A stretch of DNA of 43,669 nucleotides. It comes from Rhizobiales bacterium 65-79 (GTDB taxonomy: Bacteria > Pseudomonadota > Alphaproteobacteria > Rhizobiales > Rhizobiaceae). Below are positions 36,038 through 43,669 of the stretch, piece after piece. The stretch's first letter is position 1; the number at the start of each line of letters is the position of its first letter. Location of the stretch: assembly GCA_001896885.1 (NCBI GenBank), contig MKRJ01000029.1, forward strand, positions 59,276 to 102,944, in the 5' to 3' direction. Below the pieces are notes generated by a model. It had not been told where the DNA came from. It saw only the letters and a list, made by a program, of their open reading frames with translations, and made no database searches. The position numbers and the translations under genes were made by a program.

Positions 36038-38290
36038 TCACCCGTTCACCCGGCGGACCTCGCTGACGGCCTTGTCTTCCTTGAGCTGCGAAAGCAGCCG
36101 GTTGAGGTGTTTCAGGTCCCAGACTTCGAGATCGAAGATCATCTCGGTGAAATCCGGTGCCGTGCGCGCCATCGACAGCGTGTGGATGTTGGCGTCGTTG
36201 TCGGCGATGATCTTGGAGATTTCCGCAAGCGAGCCGGGCGCGTTGATCGCCGTCACCGAAATGCGCGCCGGGAACCGCTCCCGCCGCTCCTCGCCGATGT
36301 CCCAGCGCACGTCGATCCAGCGCTCCGGCTGATCGTCGAACGCGGTCAGCGAAGGCGACTGGATCGGATAGATGGTGATGCCGGAACCGGGTTGCAGGAT
36401 GCCGACGATGCGGTCGCCCGGCACCGCGCCTTCCGGCGCGAAGCGCACCGGAAGATCGCCGCGCACCCCACGGATCGGAAGGGCACCGTTCCCCTGCTCC
36501 GCCTTGCCGCCGGACTTGCCGCCCTTCTTGCGGCGCGAGGACGAGCGGCCGGGGATATGGAACAGCATGCCGGCCGCGTTGCGCAGGTTGAACCAGCCTT
36601 CCTGCCTCGGGCTCGGCTGGGCCGGCGGGACGCGTTCGTCCTTGTAGTCGGGGAAGACGGCCCTCAGCACGTCGGTCGAGGGAAGTTCGCCCCGCCCCAC
36701 GGCTGCCAGGACATCCTCCACGTCCTTGCGCGCCAAGCGATGCAGGACCGGCTTCAGTCCCTCTTTCGAGAACGGCTTGCCGGCACGTTCGAACGCACGT
36801 TCCAGGATGCGCGCGCCGAGACCCGAATATTGCTTGCGGATGGCCGATCGCGTGGCGCGGCGGATGGCCGAGCGCGCCTTGCCGGTGACGACCATCGATT
36901 CCCATGCGGCCGGCGGCACCTGCGCCTTGGAGCGGATGATCTCCACCTCGTCGCCGTTCTTCAGTTCGGTGACCAGCGGCATGATGCGGCCGTTGACCTT
37001 GGCGCCGACGCAGGTATCGCCGACATCGGTATGGACGGCATAGGCGAAATCGATGGGAGTGGCGCCGCGCGGCAGCGCGATCAGCCTGCCCTTCGGCGTG
37101 AAGCAGAACACCTGGTCCTGGAAGAGCTCCAGCCGCGTGTTCTCGAGGAAATCCTCCGGATTGTCGCCCTCCGACAGTGCCTCGATGGTCTGACGCAGCC
37201 AGGCATAGGCATTCGTATCCTTGGAGATGGAGGGTCCGGGACCGCTGGCGCCGTTTCCCGCGTCCTTGTAGATCGAGTGCGCCGCGACGCCGTATTCTGC
37301 GACGCGGTTCATCTCGTGGGTGCGGATCTGCAGTTCCACGCGCTGGCGCGACGGCCCGACGATGGTGGTATGGATGGAGCGGTAGTCGTTCTGCTTGGGG
37401 GTAGAGATGTAGTCCTTGAAGCGCCCCGGAACCATTGACCAGCTCGTGTGGATGGCACCGAGTGCGTGATAGCATTCCTCGACCGTGTCGACGATCACGC
37501 GGAAGCCGAAAATGTCGGAGAGCTGCTCGAAGGAGAGCGCCTTCGTCTCCATCTTGCGAAACACGGACCACGGCTTCTTCTGCCGGTTCTTCACCACGGC
37601 ATTGATCTTGTATTTCACGAAGAGCGCGGAGAGCGCGTTCTCGATGTCTGTCAGGATGGTGCGATTGCGCTCGAAAATCTCGGCGAGGCGCTCGGTCACG
37701 GTGCGATAGGCGTCCGGGTTGATGTGGCGGAAGGCCAGATCCTCCAGCTCCTCTCGCATGCCCTGCATGCCCATGCGGCCGGCGAGCGGCGCATAGATGT
37801 CCATCGTCTCCTCGGCGATCCTCAGCCGCTTCTCAGGCGGCACGTGGTCGAGGGTGCGCATGTTGTGGAGCCGGTCGGCGAGCTTGACGAGGAGGACGCG
37901 CACGTCCTCGGCGATGGCCAGCAGCAGCTTGCGCAAATTCTCCGCCTGCTCGGCCTTCTTGGAGACGAGGTCGAGCTTCTTCAGCTTGGTCAGTCCCTCG
38001 ACCAGCCTGCCCATGTCCGGACCGAAGAGTTCGTCGATCTCCTGCCTGGTCGCGGTCGTGTCCTCGATCGTGTCGTGGAGGAGCGCGACCGCGATCGTCG
38101 CCTCGTCCATATGCATGTCGGTCAGGATCGCGGCGACCTCGAGCGGATGCGAGAAATACGGATCGCCGGAAGCACGCTTCTGGTGGCCGTGCTTCTGCAT
38201 GGCGTAGACATAGGCCTTGTTCAGCAACGCCTCGTTGACGTCGGGCTTGTAGCGCTGGACGCGTTCCACGAGCTCATATTGCCGCATCAT
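36038..38290 (-). CDS. rel: Bifunctional (p)ppGpp synthetase/hydrolase Rel (RSH)
   Basis: This 750-residue enzyme governs the stringent response by making and degrading (p)ppGpp. The HD hydrolase domain has His48 in YFSHPLEVA and His72-Asp73 in LLHDTIEDT, with KLADRLHNMRTL (about 137-148). The synthetase domain includes the RFKD motif in GRFKDYISTPKQNDYRSIH (the RxKD form of bifunctional enzymes). A TGS domain (about 400-460) and a C-terminal ACT domain (about 670-750) follow. All active-site motifs are present, so both activities are expected. rpoZ is upstream but separated by a terminator. Confidence 0.96.
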   Translation of the reverse strand: MMRQYELVERVQRYKPDVNEALLNKAYVYAMQKHGHQKRASGDPYFSHPLEVAAILTDMHMDEATIAVALLHDTIEDTTATRQEIDELFGPDMGRLVEGLTKLKKLDLVSKKAEQAENLRKLLLAIAEDVRVLLVKLADRLHNMRTLDHVPPEKRLRIAEETMDIYAPLAGRMGMQGMREELEDLAFRHINPDAYRTVTERLAEIFERNRTILTDIENALSALFVKYKINAVVKNRQKKPWSVFRKMETKALSFEQLSDIFGFRVIVDTVEECYHALGAIHTSWSMVPGRFKDYISTPKQNDYRSIHTTIVGPSRQRVELQIRTHEMNRVAEYGVAAHSIYKDAGNGASGPGPSISKDTNAYAWLRQTIEALSEGDNPEDFLENTRLELFQDQVFCFTPKGRLIALPRGATPIDFAYAVHTDVGDTCVGAKVNGRIMPLVTELKNGDEVEIIRSKAQVPPAAWESMVVTGKARSAIRRATRSAIRKQYSGLGARILERAFERAGKPFSKEGLKPVLHRLARKDVEDVLAAVGRGELPSTDVLRAVFPDYKDERVPPAQPSPRQEGWFNLRNAAGMLFHIPGRSSSRRKKGGKSGGKAEQGNGALPIRGVRGDLPVRFAPEGAVPGDRIVGILQPGSGITIYPIQSPSLTAFDDQPERWIDVRWDIGEERRERFPARISVTAINAPGSLAEISKIIADNDANIHTLSMARTAPDFTEMIFDLEVWDLKHLNRLLSQLKEDKAVSEVRRVNG

Positions 38291-38325
38291 GGTCGGAACT
38301 CCCGCTCATGATATGCGGCCGTCCG

Positions 38326-38372
38326 GTCTCCCTCCTTGTGGGGGAGATGCCCGGCAGGACAGAGGGGGGCAA
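38326..38372. repeat. Short rhizobial-type intergenic repeat
   Basis: CTCCCTCCTTGTGGGGGAG followed by ATGCCCGGCAGGACAGAGG resembles a very common short intergenic repeat in Mesorhizobium-like genomes. Its first half is a small hairpin. It lies between the rpoZ terminator and the rel start. Assignment is from recalled pattern only. Confidence 0.5.
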
Positions 38373-38407
38373 GGTAGAGCACAAGCATCGACGAGGAGGC
38401 CGTACCG

Positions 38408-38451
38408 TCAAAAACGAAAACATGCGCCGCATCAGGGACACGGCGCATGTT
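38408..38451 (-). terminator. Rho-independent terminator of rpoZ
   Basis: On the minus strand ACATGCGCCG and CGGCGCATGT form a 10-bp stem with an 11-nt loop. This is followed by TTTTCGTTTTTG. It sits 45 bp after the rpoZ stop codon and about 120 bp before rel, so rel should have its own promoter. Confidence 0.88.
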
Positions 38452-38495
38452 ACAGTGAAGCACGAAATCCTTACCAGGACTTCCGTGATTCCAAA

Positions 38496-38894
38496 TCAGA
38501 AATCGTCGCTCTTTTCCGGCGGCACGAGGCCTTCGATGCCGGCCAGCAAATCCTCCTCCGACATGCGGTCGAAGGCGACGCTCTCTTCCTCGCTTTCGGC
38601 ATCGGCCGCGGCCGGCTGCGTCTGGTCGGCGATCTCGGGGGCCGTGTCGCCCTCCGGCTCGTCGATCTCGACATGCTTCTGCAGCGAATGGATGAGGTCT
38701 TCCTTGAGGTCGCCGGGCGACAGCGTCTCATCGGCGATCTCGCGAAGCGCCACGACCGGGTTCTTGTCGTTGTCGCGGTCGATCGTTATCGGCGCACCCT
38801 GCGAAAGCTGCCGGGCGCGATGGCCGGCGAGCAGGACCAGTTCGAAGCGGTTGTCGACCTTGTCGATGCAGTCTTCAACGGTAACGCGGGCCAT
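38496..38894 (-). CDS. rpoZ: DNA-directed RNA polymerase subunit omega
   Basis: This 132-residue omega subunit helps assemble the RNA polymerase and contributes to ppGpp binding. The N-terminus [20 protein letters not shown] and [16 protein letters not shown] are diagnostic. The C-terminal half is an acidic tail typical of alphaproteobacteria. The second of two adjacent ATGs (38894) is chosen as the family start. It sits upstream of rel, the usual neighbour, though a terminator separates them. Confidence 0.95.
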   Translation of the reverse strand: MARVTVEDCIDKVDNRFELVLLAGHRARQLSQGAPITIDRDNDKNPVVALREIADETLSPGDLKEDLIHSLQKHVEIDEPEGDTAPEIADQTQPAAADAESEEESVAFDRMSEEDLLAGIEGLVPPEKSDDF

Positions 38895-39001
38895 CATCGC
38901 CCCTTTCGTTCAATCGATGTTCCGGGAATTGGCGGTCAGATAGCCCGATCGACGGCGAAATACAAGAAGCAAGAGCCCTTTGCCGCAGCGATGGCGCAAT
39001 C

Positions 39002-39017
39002 TTGCATTTTCATGCAA
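39002..39017. promoter_or_regulatory. Small palindrome between rpoZ and the NYN gene
   Basis: TTGCAT-tttc-ATGCAA is a perfect 6-bp inverted repeat in the 290-bp divergent spacer between rpoZ and the NYN-domain gene. It could be a regulator site for either gene. No protein is proposed. Confidence 0.25.
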
Positions 39018-39186
39018 CCGGTCCGGCAGGCGGCGCGTTCGATTTTTTGCATTGCGGCAGGAGGGCCGTACTTGGAATGCCGCCCCGCCGACGCTATGTC
39101 CCCGGATGGATGGGTCCCGAGCGCCCGACGCGGGACTGTTTTGCGTCCCTATTGCCTGAATGCGCTATTGCGAAAAGGAATTTGCC

Positions 39187-39768
39187 ATGTTCGACCCGCG
39201 TGAGAAGATCGCCCTCTTCATCGACGGAGCCAACCTTTACGCCACCTCGCGGGCGCTTGGCTTCGATATCGACTACCGCAAGCTTCTCGCCAGCTTCCAG
39301 AAACGCGGCTATTTGCTGCGCGCCTATTACTACACGGCGCTGGTCGAGGACCAGGAATATTCCTCGATCCGGCCACTGATCGACTGGCTCGACTACAATG
39401 GCTACAAGGTCGTGACCAAGCCGGCGAAGGAATTCACCGATTCCACCGGCCGCCGCAAGATCAAGGGCAACATGGACATCGAGCTGACGATCGACGCGCT
39501 CGAACTGGCCGATGTCGTCGACCATTACGTGATCTTCTCCGGCGACGGCGATTTCCGCACCCTCGTCGAGGCTTTGCAGCGCAAGGGCCGCAAGGTCAGC
39601 ATCGTCTCCACCATGGCCTCGCAGCCGCCGATGATCTCGGACGAGCTTCGCCGGCAGGCCGACCATTTCCTCGACCTCGCCTCGCTGAAGGCGGAGATCG
39701 GCCGCGATCCCTCCGAGCGCCCGGCCCGGCGCGCCGACCCGGTCGACGAGGAGGACGATTCCTTTTGA
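39187..39768 (+). CDS. NYN domain ribonuclease-like protein (LabA/DUF88 family)
   Basis: This 193-residue PIN-like NYN protein is a predicted metal-dependent RNA nuclease. Acidic active-site positions are visible: Asp13 in LFIDGANLYATSR, Asp in KGNMDIELTIDAL, and the two Asp in VIFSGDGDFRTLVEAL. The C-terminal tail DPVDEEDDSF is acidic. The ATG at 39187 (MFDPREKIALF) is the conserved start. It overlaps the glycosylase gene (TTGA) and is divergent from rpoZ, a gene order recognised across Rhizobiales. Confidence 0.9.
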   Translation: MFDPREKIALFIDGANLYATSRALGFDIDYRKLLASFQKRGYLLRAYYYTALVEDQEYSSIRPLIDWLDYNGYKVVTKPAKEFTDSTGRRKIKGNMDIELTIDALELADVVDHYVIFSGDGDFRTLVEALQRKGRKVSIVSTMASQPPMISDELRRQADHFLDLASLKAEIGRDPSERPARRADPVDEEDDSF

Positions 39769-40430
39769 CGGCGCCTGCCGTGACCGCCGAGCCGTCGCGC
39801 GACTGCCCGCTCTGCCCTCGTCTGCATGACTTCATCGGCGAGTGGCGGGGACGCGAGCCGTCCTGGTACAATGCGCCCGTTCGCACCTTCACGCCGGCGG
39901 AGGGCGACCTCTCGGTCCGGCTGCTGATCGTCGGGCTGGCCCCCGGTCTGCGCGGCGCCAACCGGACCGGCCGGCCTTTCACCGGAGACTATGCGGGCGA
40001 CCTGCTCTACCGCACCATGATCGCGTACGGTTTCGCGCGTGGCACCTATGCGGCGCGGCCGGACGACGGGATCGAGCTCGTCGGCTCGGCGATCACCAAC
40101 GCCGTGCGCTGCGTGCCCCCGCAGAACAAGCCGGTCGGCGCCGAGATCGCCACCTGCCGGCAATTCCTTGCAGCGACGATCGATCGCTTCGAAAACCTTC
40201 AGGCGATCCTGACGCTGGGCGCCATCGCGCACCAATCGACGGTGCGCGCGCTCGGCGAACGTGTCGCGGCGATCCCGTTCAAGCACGGCAAACGCTATCA
40301 GGTCGGAAACTTGTCGATTTTCCCGAGCTATCACTGCTCGCGCTACAACACCAATACCGGCGTGCTGACGGAAGAGATGTTCGTCAATGTCTTCAAAACG
40401 ATAGCGGAAGCGATTCAGCCCCTCGATTAA
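39765..40430 (+). CDS. Uracil-DNA glycosylase, type 5 (UDGb-like)
   Basis: This 221-residue family 5 uracil-DNA glycosylase removes uracil and other damaged bases from DNA. The active-site loop is VGLAPGLRGANRTGRPFTGD (56-75), and the HP(S)-type motif is FPSYHCSRYNTNTG (186-199). Cys14, Cys17, Cys116 and Cys131 fit the four ligands of a [4Fe-4S] cluster. The start is TTG overlapping the NYN stop (TTGA), with a GTG six codons in as an alternative. Its TAA stop interlocks with the stop of the convergent LRR gene (TTAA). Confidence 0.92.
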   Translation: MTAPAVTAEPSRDCPLCPRLHDFIGEWRGREPSWYNAPVRTFTPAEGDLSVRLLIVGLAPGLRGANRTGRPFTGDYAGDLLYRTMIAYGFARGTYAARPDDGIELVGSAITNAVRCVPPQNKPVGAEIATCRQFLAATIDRFENLQAILTLGAIAHQSTVRALGERVAAIPFKHGKRYQVGNLSIFPSYHCSRYNTNTGVLTEEMFVNVFKTIAEAIQPLD

Positions 40431-41173
40431 CTCTTGCGGCGCGGAATCCGGGCATCCATGCCGGCACGGACGCTGCCGTATTTCTCGATGACGTCGAACC
40501 AGTCGCATTCGAGGCGCGGCAAGGCACGACGCAGTTCCGTGAACTCGCGATCCGGAAAATAGCCGCCGCATTCCAGCCGTTCGAGGCGCGCGAGCCCGGC
40601 CAGGGGAGCAAGGCTGCGGTCCTCCACCCGTGCGCCCGCCAGGAAGAGAAACCGCAGCCCGCCAAGTTGCGCGAGCGGCGTCAGGGTCTCGACGCGCACC
40701 TTGCCGTCCATGCCGCCCTCGAAGCCCAGCGATTCCAGCTTCCGCAACGCGGTCAGCGGGGAAAGATCCGGGCAGTGCCCGAAGCGCTCGAGAAAGAGGA
40801 CCCGCAAATCCGCCGGCAAGCCGCGAACCCAGGCCAGGTCGGGCACCTTCGTTCCGCCGACGAGGATGAGCCGCCGCAGCGCGCCATTGTTTGCGAGCGG
40901 CGTGAGGTCGGTTGCCGTCAGCCCGTCGACATAAAGCGTCTCGAGGCGGGCGAGCGAGGAGATCTCTTCGAGGAAGGCCTGGTCGACGCCGCGCGCCCAC
41001 AAGGTCTTGAGCGAAATGAGCCGCGAAAGCCCGCGATGGGAATGCTTGATGCGACGGAAATGCAGCGCCTCGACGCCGGCCGGAACGCCTTCGAGCGATT
41101 CGAGCAGGGGCGGCAGCGCCTGCCAGTCGAAGCTGACGCCTGCCGCGATGCGTTCGGCGTGGCCCGTATTCAC
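40427..41173 (-). CDS. Leucine-rich-repeat-like protein
   Basis: This 248-residue protein is built of about seven units with LxxLxxLxL spacing, for example [32 protein letters not shown] and [14 protein letters not shown]. The pattern resembles internalin- or scaffold-type leucine-rich repeats. No signal peptide, membrane segment or catalytic motif is visible, so it may be a cytosolic protein-binding scaffold. The start overlaps the smpB stop by four bases, so it is translated with smpB. It sits between smpB and the glycosylase gene. Confidence 0.7.
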   Translation of the reverse strand: MNTGHAERIAAGVSFDWQALPPLLESLEGVPAGVEALHFRRIKHSHRGLSRLISLKTLWARGVDQAFLEEISSLARLETLYVDGLTATDLTPLANNGALRRLILVGGTKVPDLAWVRGLPADLRVLFLERFGHCPDLSPLTALRKLESLGFEGGMDGKVRVETLTPLAQLGGLRFLFLAGARVEDRSLAPLAGLARLERLECGGYFPDREFTELRRALPRLECDWFDVIEKYGSVRAGMDARIPRRKS

Positions 41174-41643
41174 CCCCGCTCCTTGAGCAGCCGCGCCTTC
41201 TCGCGACCCCAGTCGCGTGCCTTTTCCGTCTCGCGCTTGTCGTGCAGCTTCTTGCCGCGCGCCAGGCCGAGCAGGAGTTTGGCGCGGCCACGCTCGTTGA
41301 AATAGATCCTGAGCGGCACCATGGTCATGCCTTCGCGCTCCACTCCCTGCGCCAGCCGCGCCATCTCGCGCTTCTTTAGAAGCAGCTTGCGGCGCCGGCG
41401 CGGCTCGTGGTTGAAGCGGTTGCCCTGCAGATATTCCGGCAGGTAGGAGTTGATCAGCCAGATCTCGCCGCCCTCGACCGAAGCGTAGGATTCCTGGATG
41501 TTCGCCTTGCCCTCACGCAGCGATTTCACCTCTGTGCCAGTCAAGGCAAGCCCCGCCTCGTAGGTGTCGAGCACCTCATAGGAGAAGCGCGCCTTGCGGT
41601 TTTCCGCGACTGTCGTGCTGTTGGGATTCTTTTCCTTGGCCAT
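41170..41643 (-). CDS. smpB: SsrA-binding protein SmpB
   Basis: This 157-residue RNA-binding protein works with tmRNA to rescue stalled ribosomes. Motifs include [48 protein letters not shown]-like ([17 protein letters not shown]) and the basic C-terminal tail [20 protein letters not shown]. It is full length. The upstream spacer to dapA is filled by a palindromic element. I see no strong ribosome-binding site ahead of the ATG. Confidence 0.97.
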   Translation of the reverse strand: MAKEKNPNSTTVAENRKARFSYEVLDTYEAGLALTGTEVKSLREGKANIQESYASVEGGEIWLINSYLPEYLQGNRFNHEPRRRRKLLLKKREMARLAQGVEREGMTMVPLRIYFNERGRAKLLLGLARGKKLHDKRETEKARDWGREKARLLKERG

Positions 41644-41662
41644 GCGAGTGGAAGTAATACCG

Positions 41663-41830
41663 ACTAGTGGAGCGAATCTGACATTTGATTTCGGTTCTGG
41701 GTCACGCGCTTTTCAAATGTCAAATTCAAAGCTCCACTAGAGTTATAAGTTGCTAGTGGTCCTTTGATTCCGACATTTGCTCAAATGCGCTGCACAACGC
41801 TGTTGCAAATGTCGGAACCGGACGACTAGT
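41663..41830. repeat. Compound palindromic (MITE-like) element, copy B
   Basis: The element is bounded by ACTAGT at both ends (41663-41668 and 41825-41830) and contains two hairpins. The first has GGAGCGAATCTGACATTTGA against TCAAATGTC and AAAGCTCC. The second has GATTCCGACATTTGC against GCAAATGTCGGAACC. It is related to copy A upstream of aapJ. Its last base is the first base of the minus-strand dapA stop triplet. Confidence 0.8.
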
Positions 41831-42711
41831 CAGTTGATCAAGCCGGCATGCTTCATCGCAGCATCGATGTGGCTTGCGGTCGCCGCCTCGATGGTCACCA
41901 GCGGCGAGCGGACCGTGTTCTCCACCCTGCCAAGGCGGGAGAGCGCATATTTCGCGCCGCAAAGCCCCGGCTCGATAAAGATCGCCTTGTGAAGCGGCAT
42001 GAGCCGATCCTGAAGTTCGATGGCGCGGTCGCGGTCGCCGGCAAGCGAGGCCTCCTGGAACTCGGCGCAAAGACGCGGCGCGACGTTGGCGGTCACCGAA
42101 ATGGCGCCGCTGCCGCCATGCGCATTGAAGCCGAGGGCCGACGCGTCCTCTCCGGAAAGCTGGATGAAGTCCGCGCCGCAGGTGATGCGCTGGTCGGAGA
42201 CGCGGTCCACCCTGGCGGTGGCGTCCTTGACCCCGACGATGTTCTTGAAGTCGTGCGCCAGCCTGCCCATCGTCTCAGGCGTCATGTCGACGACGGAGCG
42301 CGGCGGGATGTTGTAGATGAAGATCGGCAGCTTCGTCGCCTGGGCCACCGCCGCGAAATGGACGTAAAGCCCGCGCTGGTTCGGCTTATTATAATAGGGC
42401 GTCACGACCAGCACCGCGTCGGCGCCGACCTTCTCGGCATATTGGGCGAGTTCGATCGCCTCTGCCGTGTTGTTGGAGCCGGCGCCGGCGATGACCGGCA
42501 CCCTGCCCTTCGCCGTGTCGACGCAGATCTCCACCACCCGGCGATGCTCGGCATGGCTGAGCGTCGGCGACTCGCCGGTCGTGCCGACCGGCACCAGGCC
42601 CTGCGTCCCCTCCCCGATCTGCCATTCGACCAGGTCGGCGAACGCTTTCTCGTCGAGGCTCCCGTCCGGCCGGAACGGCGTGACGAGCGCGGTTAAGGAA
42701 CCTCTGAACAT
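41830..42711 (-). CDS. dapA: 4-hydroxy-tetrahydrodipicolinate synthase
   Basis: This 293-residue class I aldolase condenses pyruvate with aspartate semialdehyde in lysine/diaminopimelate synthesis. The Schiff-base lysine is Lys162 in [12 protein letters not shown], with Tyr133 in FIYNIPPRS and Thr44-Thr45 in VGTTGESPT. The ATG at 42711 ([17 protein letters not shown]) is preceded by AGGAGAA at an 8-nt distance. A longer reading frame would run into the repeat region and is rejected. It is probably first in dapA-smpB-LRR. Confidence 0.96.
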   Translation of the reverse strand: MFRGSLTALVTPFRPDGSLDEKAFADLVEWQIGEGTQGLVPVGTTGESPTLSHAEHRRVVEICVDTAKGRVPVIAGAGSNNTAEAIELAQYAEKVGADAVLVVTPYYNKPNQRGLYVHFAAVAQATKLPIFIYNIPPRSVVDMTPETMGRLAHDFKNIVGVKDATARVDRVSDQRITCGADFIQLSGEDASALGFNAHGGSGAISVTANVAPRLCAEFQEASLAGDRDRAIELQDRLMPLHKAIFIEPGLCGAKYALSRLGRVENTVRSPLVTIEAATASHIDAAMKHAGLIN

Positions 42712-42834
42712 CGAAAAAATTCTCCTGGAGCGCGAGCCGGTTGAAACACGCGGCACCATAGTCTCCGCACCGCGGGGCGGCAAGGGAAGGATCATAGTCC
42801 GGCCATGGGTTCGTGGTTCGAGGCCGCTCTTTGG

Positions 42835-42972
42835 GTGCGTGGTTCGAGGCTCGCTTCGCTCGCACCTCACCATGAGGGGCGTGGGAGCGCTTCACCTTCT
42901 CAAGGTTGCGGAAGCCGGGCACCGATCCCCATCATGGTGAGGTGCGAGCGAAGCGAGCCTCGAACCACGCAC
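42835..42972. repeat. Inverted-arm intergenic repeat, copy 4
   Basis: This is the best conserved copy. The arms (42835-42880 and 42926-42972) are near-perfect inverted repeats of about 46 bp with a 45-bp loop. Each begins GTGCGTGGTTCGAGGCTCGC on its own strand. An additional partial left arm lies just before it at 42811-42833. Confidence 0.85.
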
Positions 42973-42984
42973 TATCGTAAACGC

Positions 42985-43013
42985 AAAAACCCGGCGGTTG
43001 CCCGCCGGGTTTT
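42985..43013 (-). terminator. Terminator of the porin gene, probably bidirectional
   Basis: CCCGGCGG and CCGCCGGG, extended by flanking A/T pairs to a 12-bp stem, enclose a 4-nt loop. A-runs and T-runs on either side allow termination in both directions. It lies 22 bp after the porin stop codon. Confidence 0.88.
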
Positions 43014-43035
43014 CGTCCATTCGGATTGGATCCGA

Positions 43036-43669
43036 TTAGAAGTAACGCGTGAAGCGCAGGTAGCCGGACACGGTGCCGTCCAGGCCTTCGGCCTTGGTGT
43101 AGACGACTTCCGGACGAACCTCGAAGTTCTTGACCGGGGTCCACACGGCCGACACTTCCGCCGCCCAAGCCGTCGTGTTGTCGACGGTATCGCTGGTGCC
43201 TGCAGCGTAGGACTTGCCGAAGTACTGGCCGGACACGATGAAGCCGAGGTTCGGGTTCGCCTGGTAGAGGAACGAGGCGAGGACCGACCACTGCGGCTGG
43301 CCGAGACCACCGTAGCCGTTAACCGGCGAGCCCGGACCATAGTTGCTGTCGGCGCTGTTGTAGTAGCCGATGATCTTGACCGCAGAGCCCGGCATGCTCG
43401 GAAGGTTGAACAGAGCCGAACCCGACAGCGCGAACGCCGAGTCATGGTCCACGAGATCACGATGGTGATCGTAGGCGCCCGTCAAAGCCACTGCACCCCA
43501 AGCAACCCCGTAGCCGACGCGACCGACGATGTCAGGCATGTAGTCATATTCGCTGGCGTTGTCTTCCAGCGAGATCAAGCCGTAGAAGCCGGTGCTGCCA
43601 CCGAACTCGTAGCGGATCTGCTGACGCTCCTGATAGCCGTAGTAGAGGCCACCCCAGGAGAAGGAGCCG
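43036..43669 (-). CDS. Porin (Porin_2 / Omp2b-RopA type), C-terminal part
   Basis: About 210 residues of the C-terminal half of an outer-membrane beta-barrel porin are present; the gene starts beyond the right edge. Alternating strands such as PQWSVLASFLYQANPNLGFI and FEVRPEVVYTKAEGLDGTVS and the terminal SGYLRFTRYF, ending in Phe, are typical of rhizobial and Brucella general porins. The terminal Phe is the usual BAM assembly signal. A strong terminator follows. Codon use appears optimised, as expected for an abundant protein. Confidence 0.93.
   Translation of the reverse strand, partial: GSFSWGGLYYGYQERQQIRYEFGGSTGFYGLISLEDNASEYDYMPDIVGRVGYGVAWGAVALTGAYDHHRDLVDHDSAFALSGSALFNLPSMPGSAVKIIGYYNSADSNYGPGSPVNGYGGLGQPQWSVLASFLYQANPNLGFIVSGQYFGKSYAAGTSDTVDNTTAWAAEVSAVWTPVKNFEVRPEVVYTKAEGLDGTVSGYLRFTRYF

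Larger units (their letters stand above)
42712..43035. other. Intergenic region between the porin and dapA
   Basis: This 324-bp region holds, from left to right, the dapA leader with its ribosome-binding site, a partial repeat copy (about 42811-42833), repeat copy 4 (42835-42972), the porin terminator (42986-43013) and the porin 3' flank. I see no additional gene. Confidence 0.7.

Noticed and set aside
35966-37438. 490-residue plus-strand frame opposite rel
   Set aside because: It is wholly contained in the conserved Rel gene plus repeat sequence, with no recognised domain.
42712-42873. 54-codon N-terminal extension of dapA
   Set aside because: The extension runs through a palindromic repeat and lacks family similarity; the ATG at 42711 has a strong ribosome-binding site.

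Overview
The window is chromosomal DNA from a GC-rich alphaproteobacterium, most likely order Hyphomicrobiales (Rhizobiales) and probably near Mesorhizobium/Phyllobacteriaceae. The signs are an aapJQMP amino-acid ABC operon beside metC, a Porin_2 (Omp2b/RopA-type) porin, a fused SecDF, a DUF1127 miniprotein, fused-domain Rel and rhizobial-type palindromic intergenic repeats. This placement is inferred from gene families and order; no search was run.

Layout. 1-1921 is the right end of an integrated element. It holds the tail of a nonapeptide-repeat protein, a small hypothetical gene and a tyrosine recombinase lying next to the 3' end of tRNA-Leu(UAG). 2006-4711 carries a DUF1127 gene, a HigBA-type toxin-antitoxin pair with an inverted-repeat operator, and trmFO. 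4712-18358 is a housekeeping block read mostly leftward: a DUF4153 membrane protein, homologues of the mitochondrial complex I assembly factors NDUFAF6 and NDUFAF3, secDF, yajC, a rightward DUF815 ATPase gene, a LysM/LytM envelope protein, pcm, surE, serS and dnaG. 18570-23384 runs rightward: an MFS exporter, a Na/Pi cotransporter with a PhoU-like tail, a DUF2628 protein and a PrsW-type protease. 23431-28787 has ppk-ppx (leftward), an NDUFS6-like zinc-finger protein and an FAD monooxygenase. 29007-35859 has aapJQMP, a PAP2 phosphatase and metC. 36038-43669 has rel, rpoZ, a NYN nuclease with a type 5 uracil-DNA glycosylase, a leucine-rich-repeat protein, smpB, dapA and the C-terminal part of a porin.

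How the genes work together. Secretion and membrane insertion (SecDF-YajC), complex I biogenesis, cell-envelope maintenance, polyphosphate and (p)ppGpp metabolism, trans-translation and amino-acid uptake are all core functions. Accessory content is limited to the tRNA-Leu element, HigBA, the DUF2628-PrsW pair and the LRR gene.

Non-coding structure is the most distinctive part. Four copies of a roughly 140-185 bp inverted-arm repeat lie at gene ends, three of them between convergent genes. Two copies of a different roughly 170 bp compound palindrome lie upstream of aapJ and exactly between dapA and smpB. I found no clearly new multi-gene defence or metabolic system. The best leads are the repeat families, the element boundary at tRNA-Leu, the dnaG/serS junction, the DUF2628-PrsW pair and the LRR gene wedged between smpB and the glycosylase gene.
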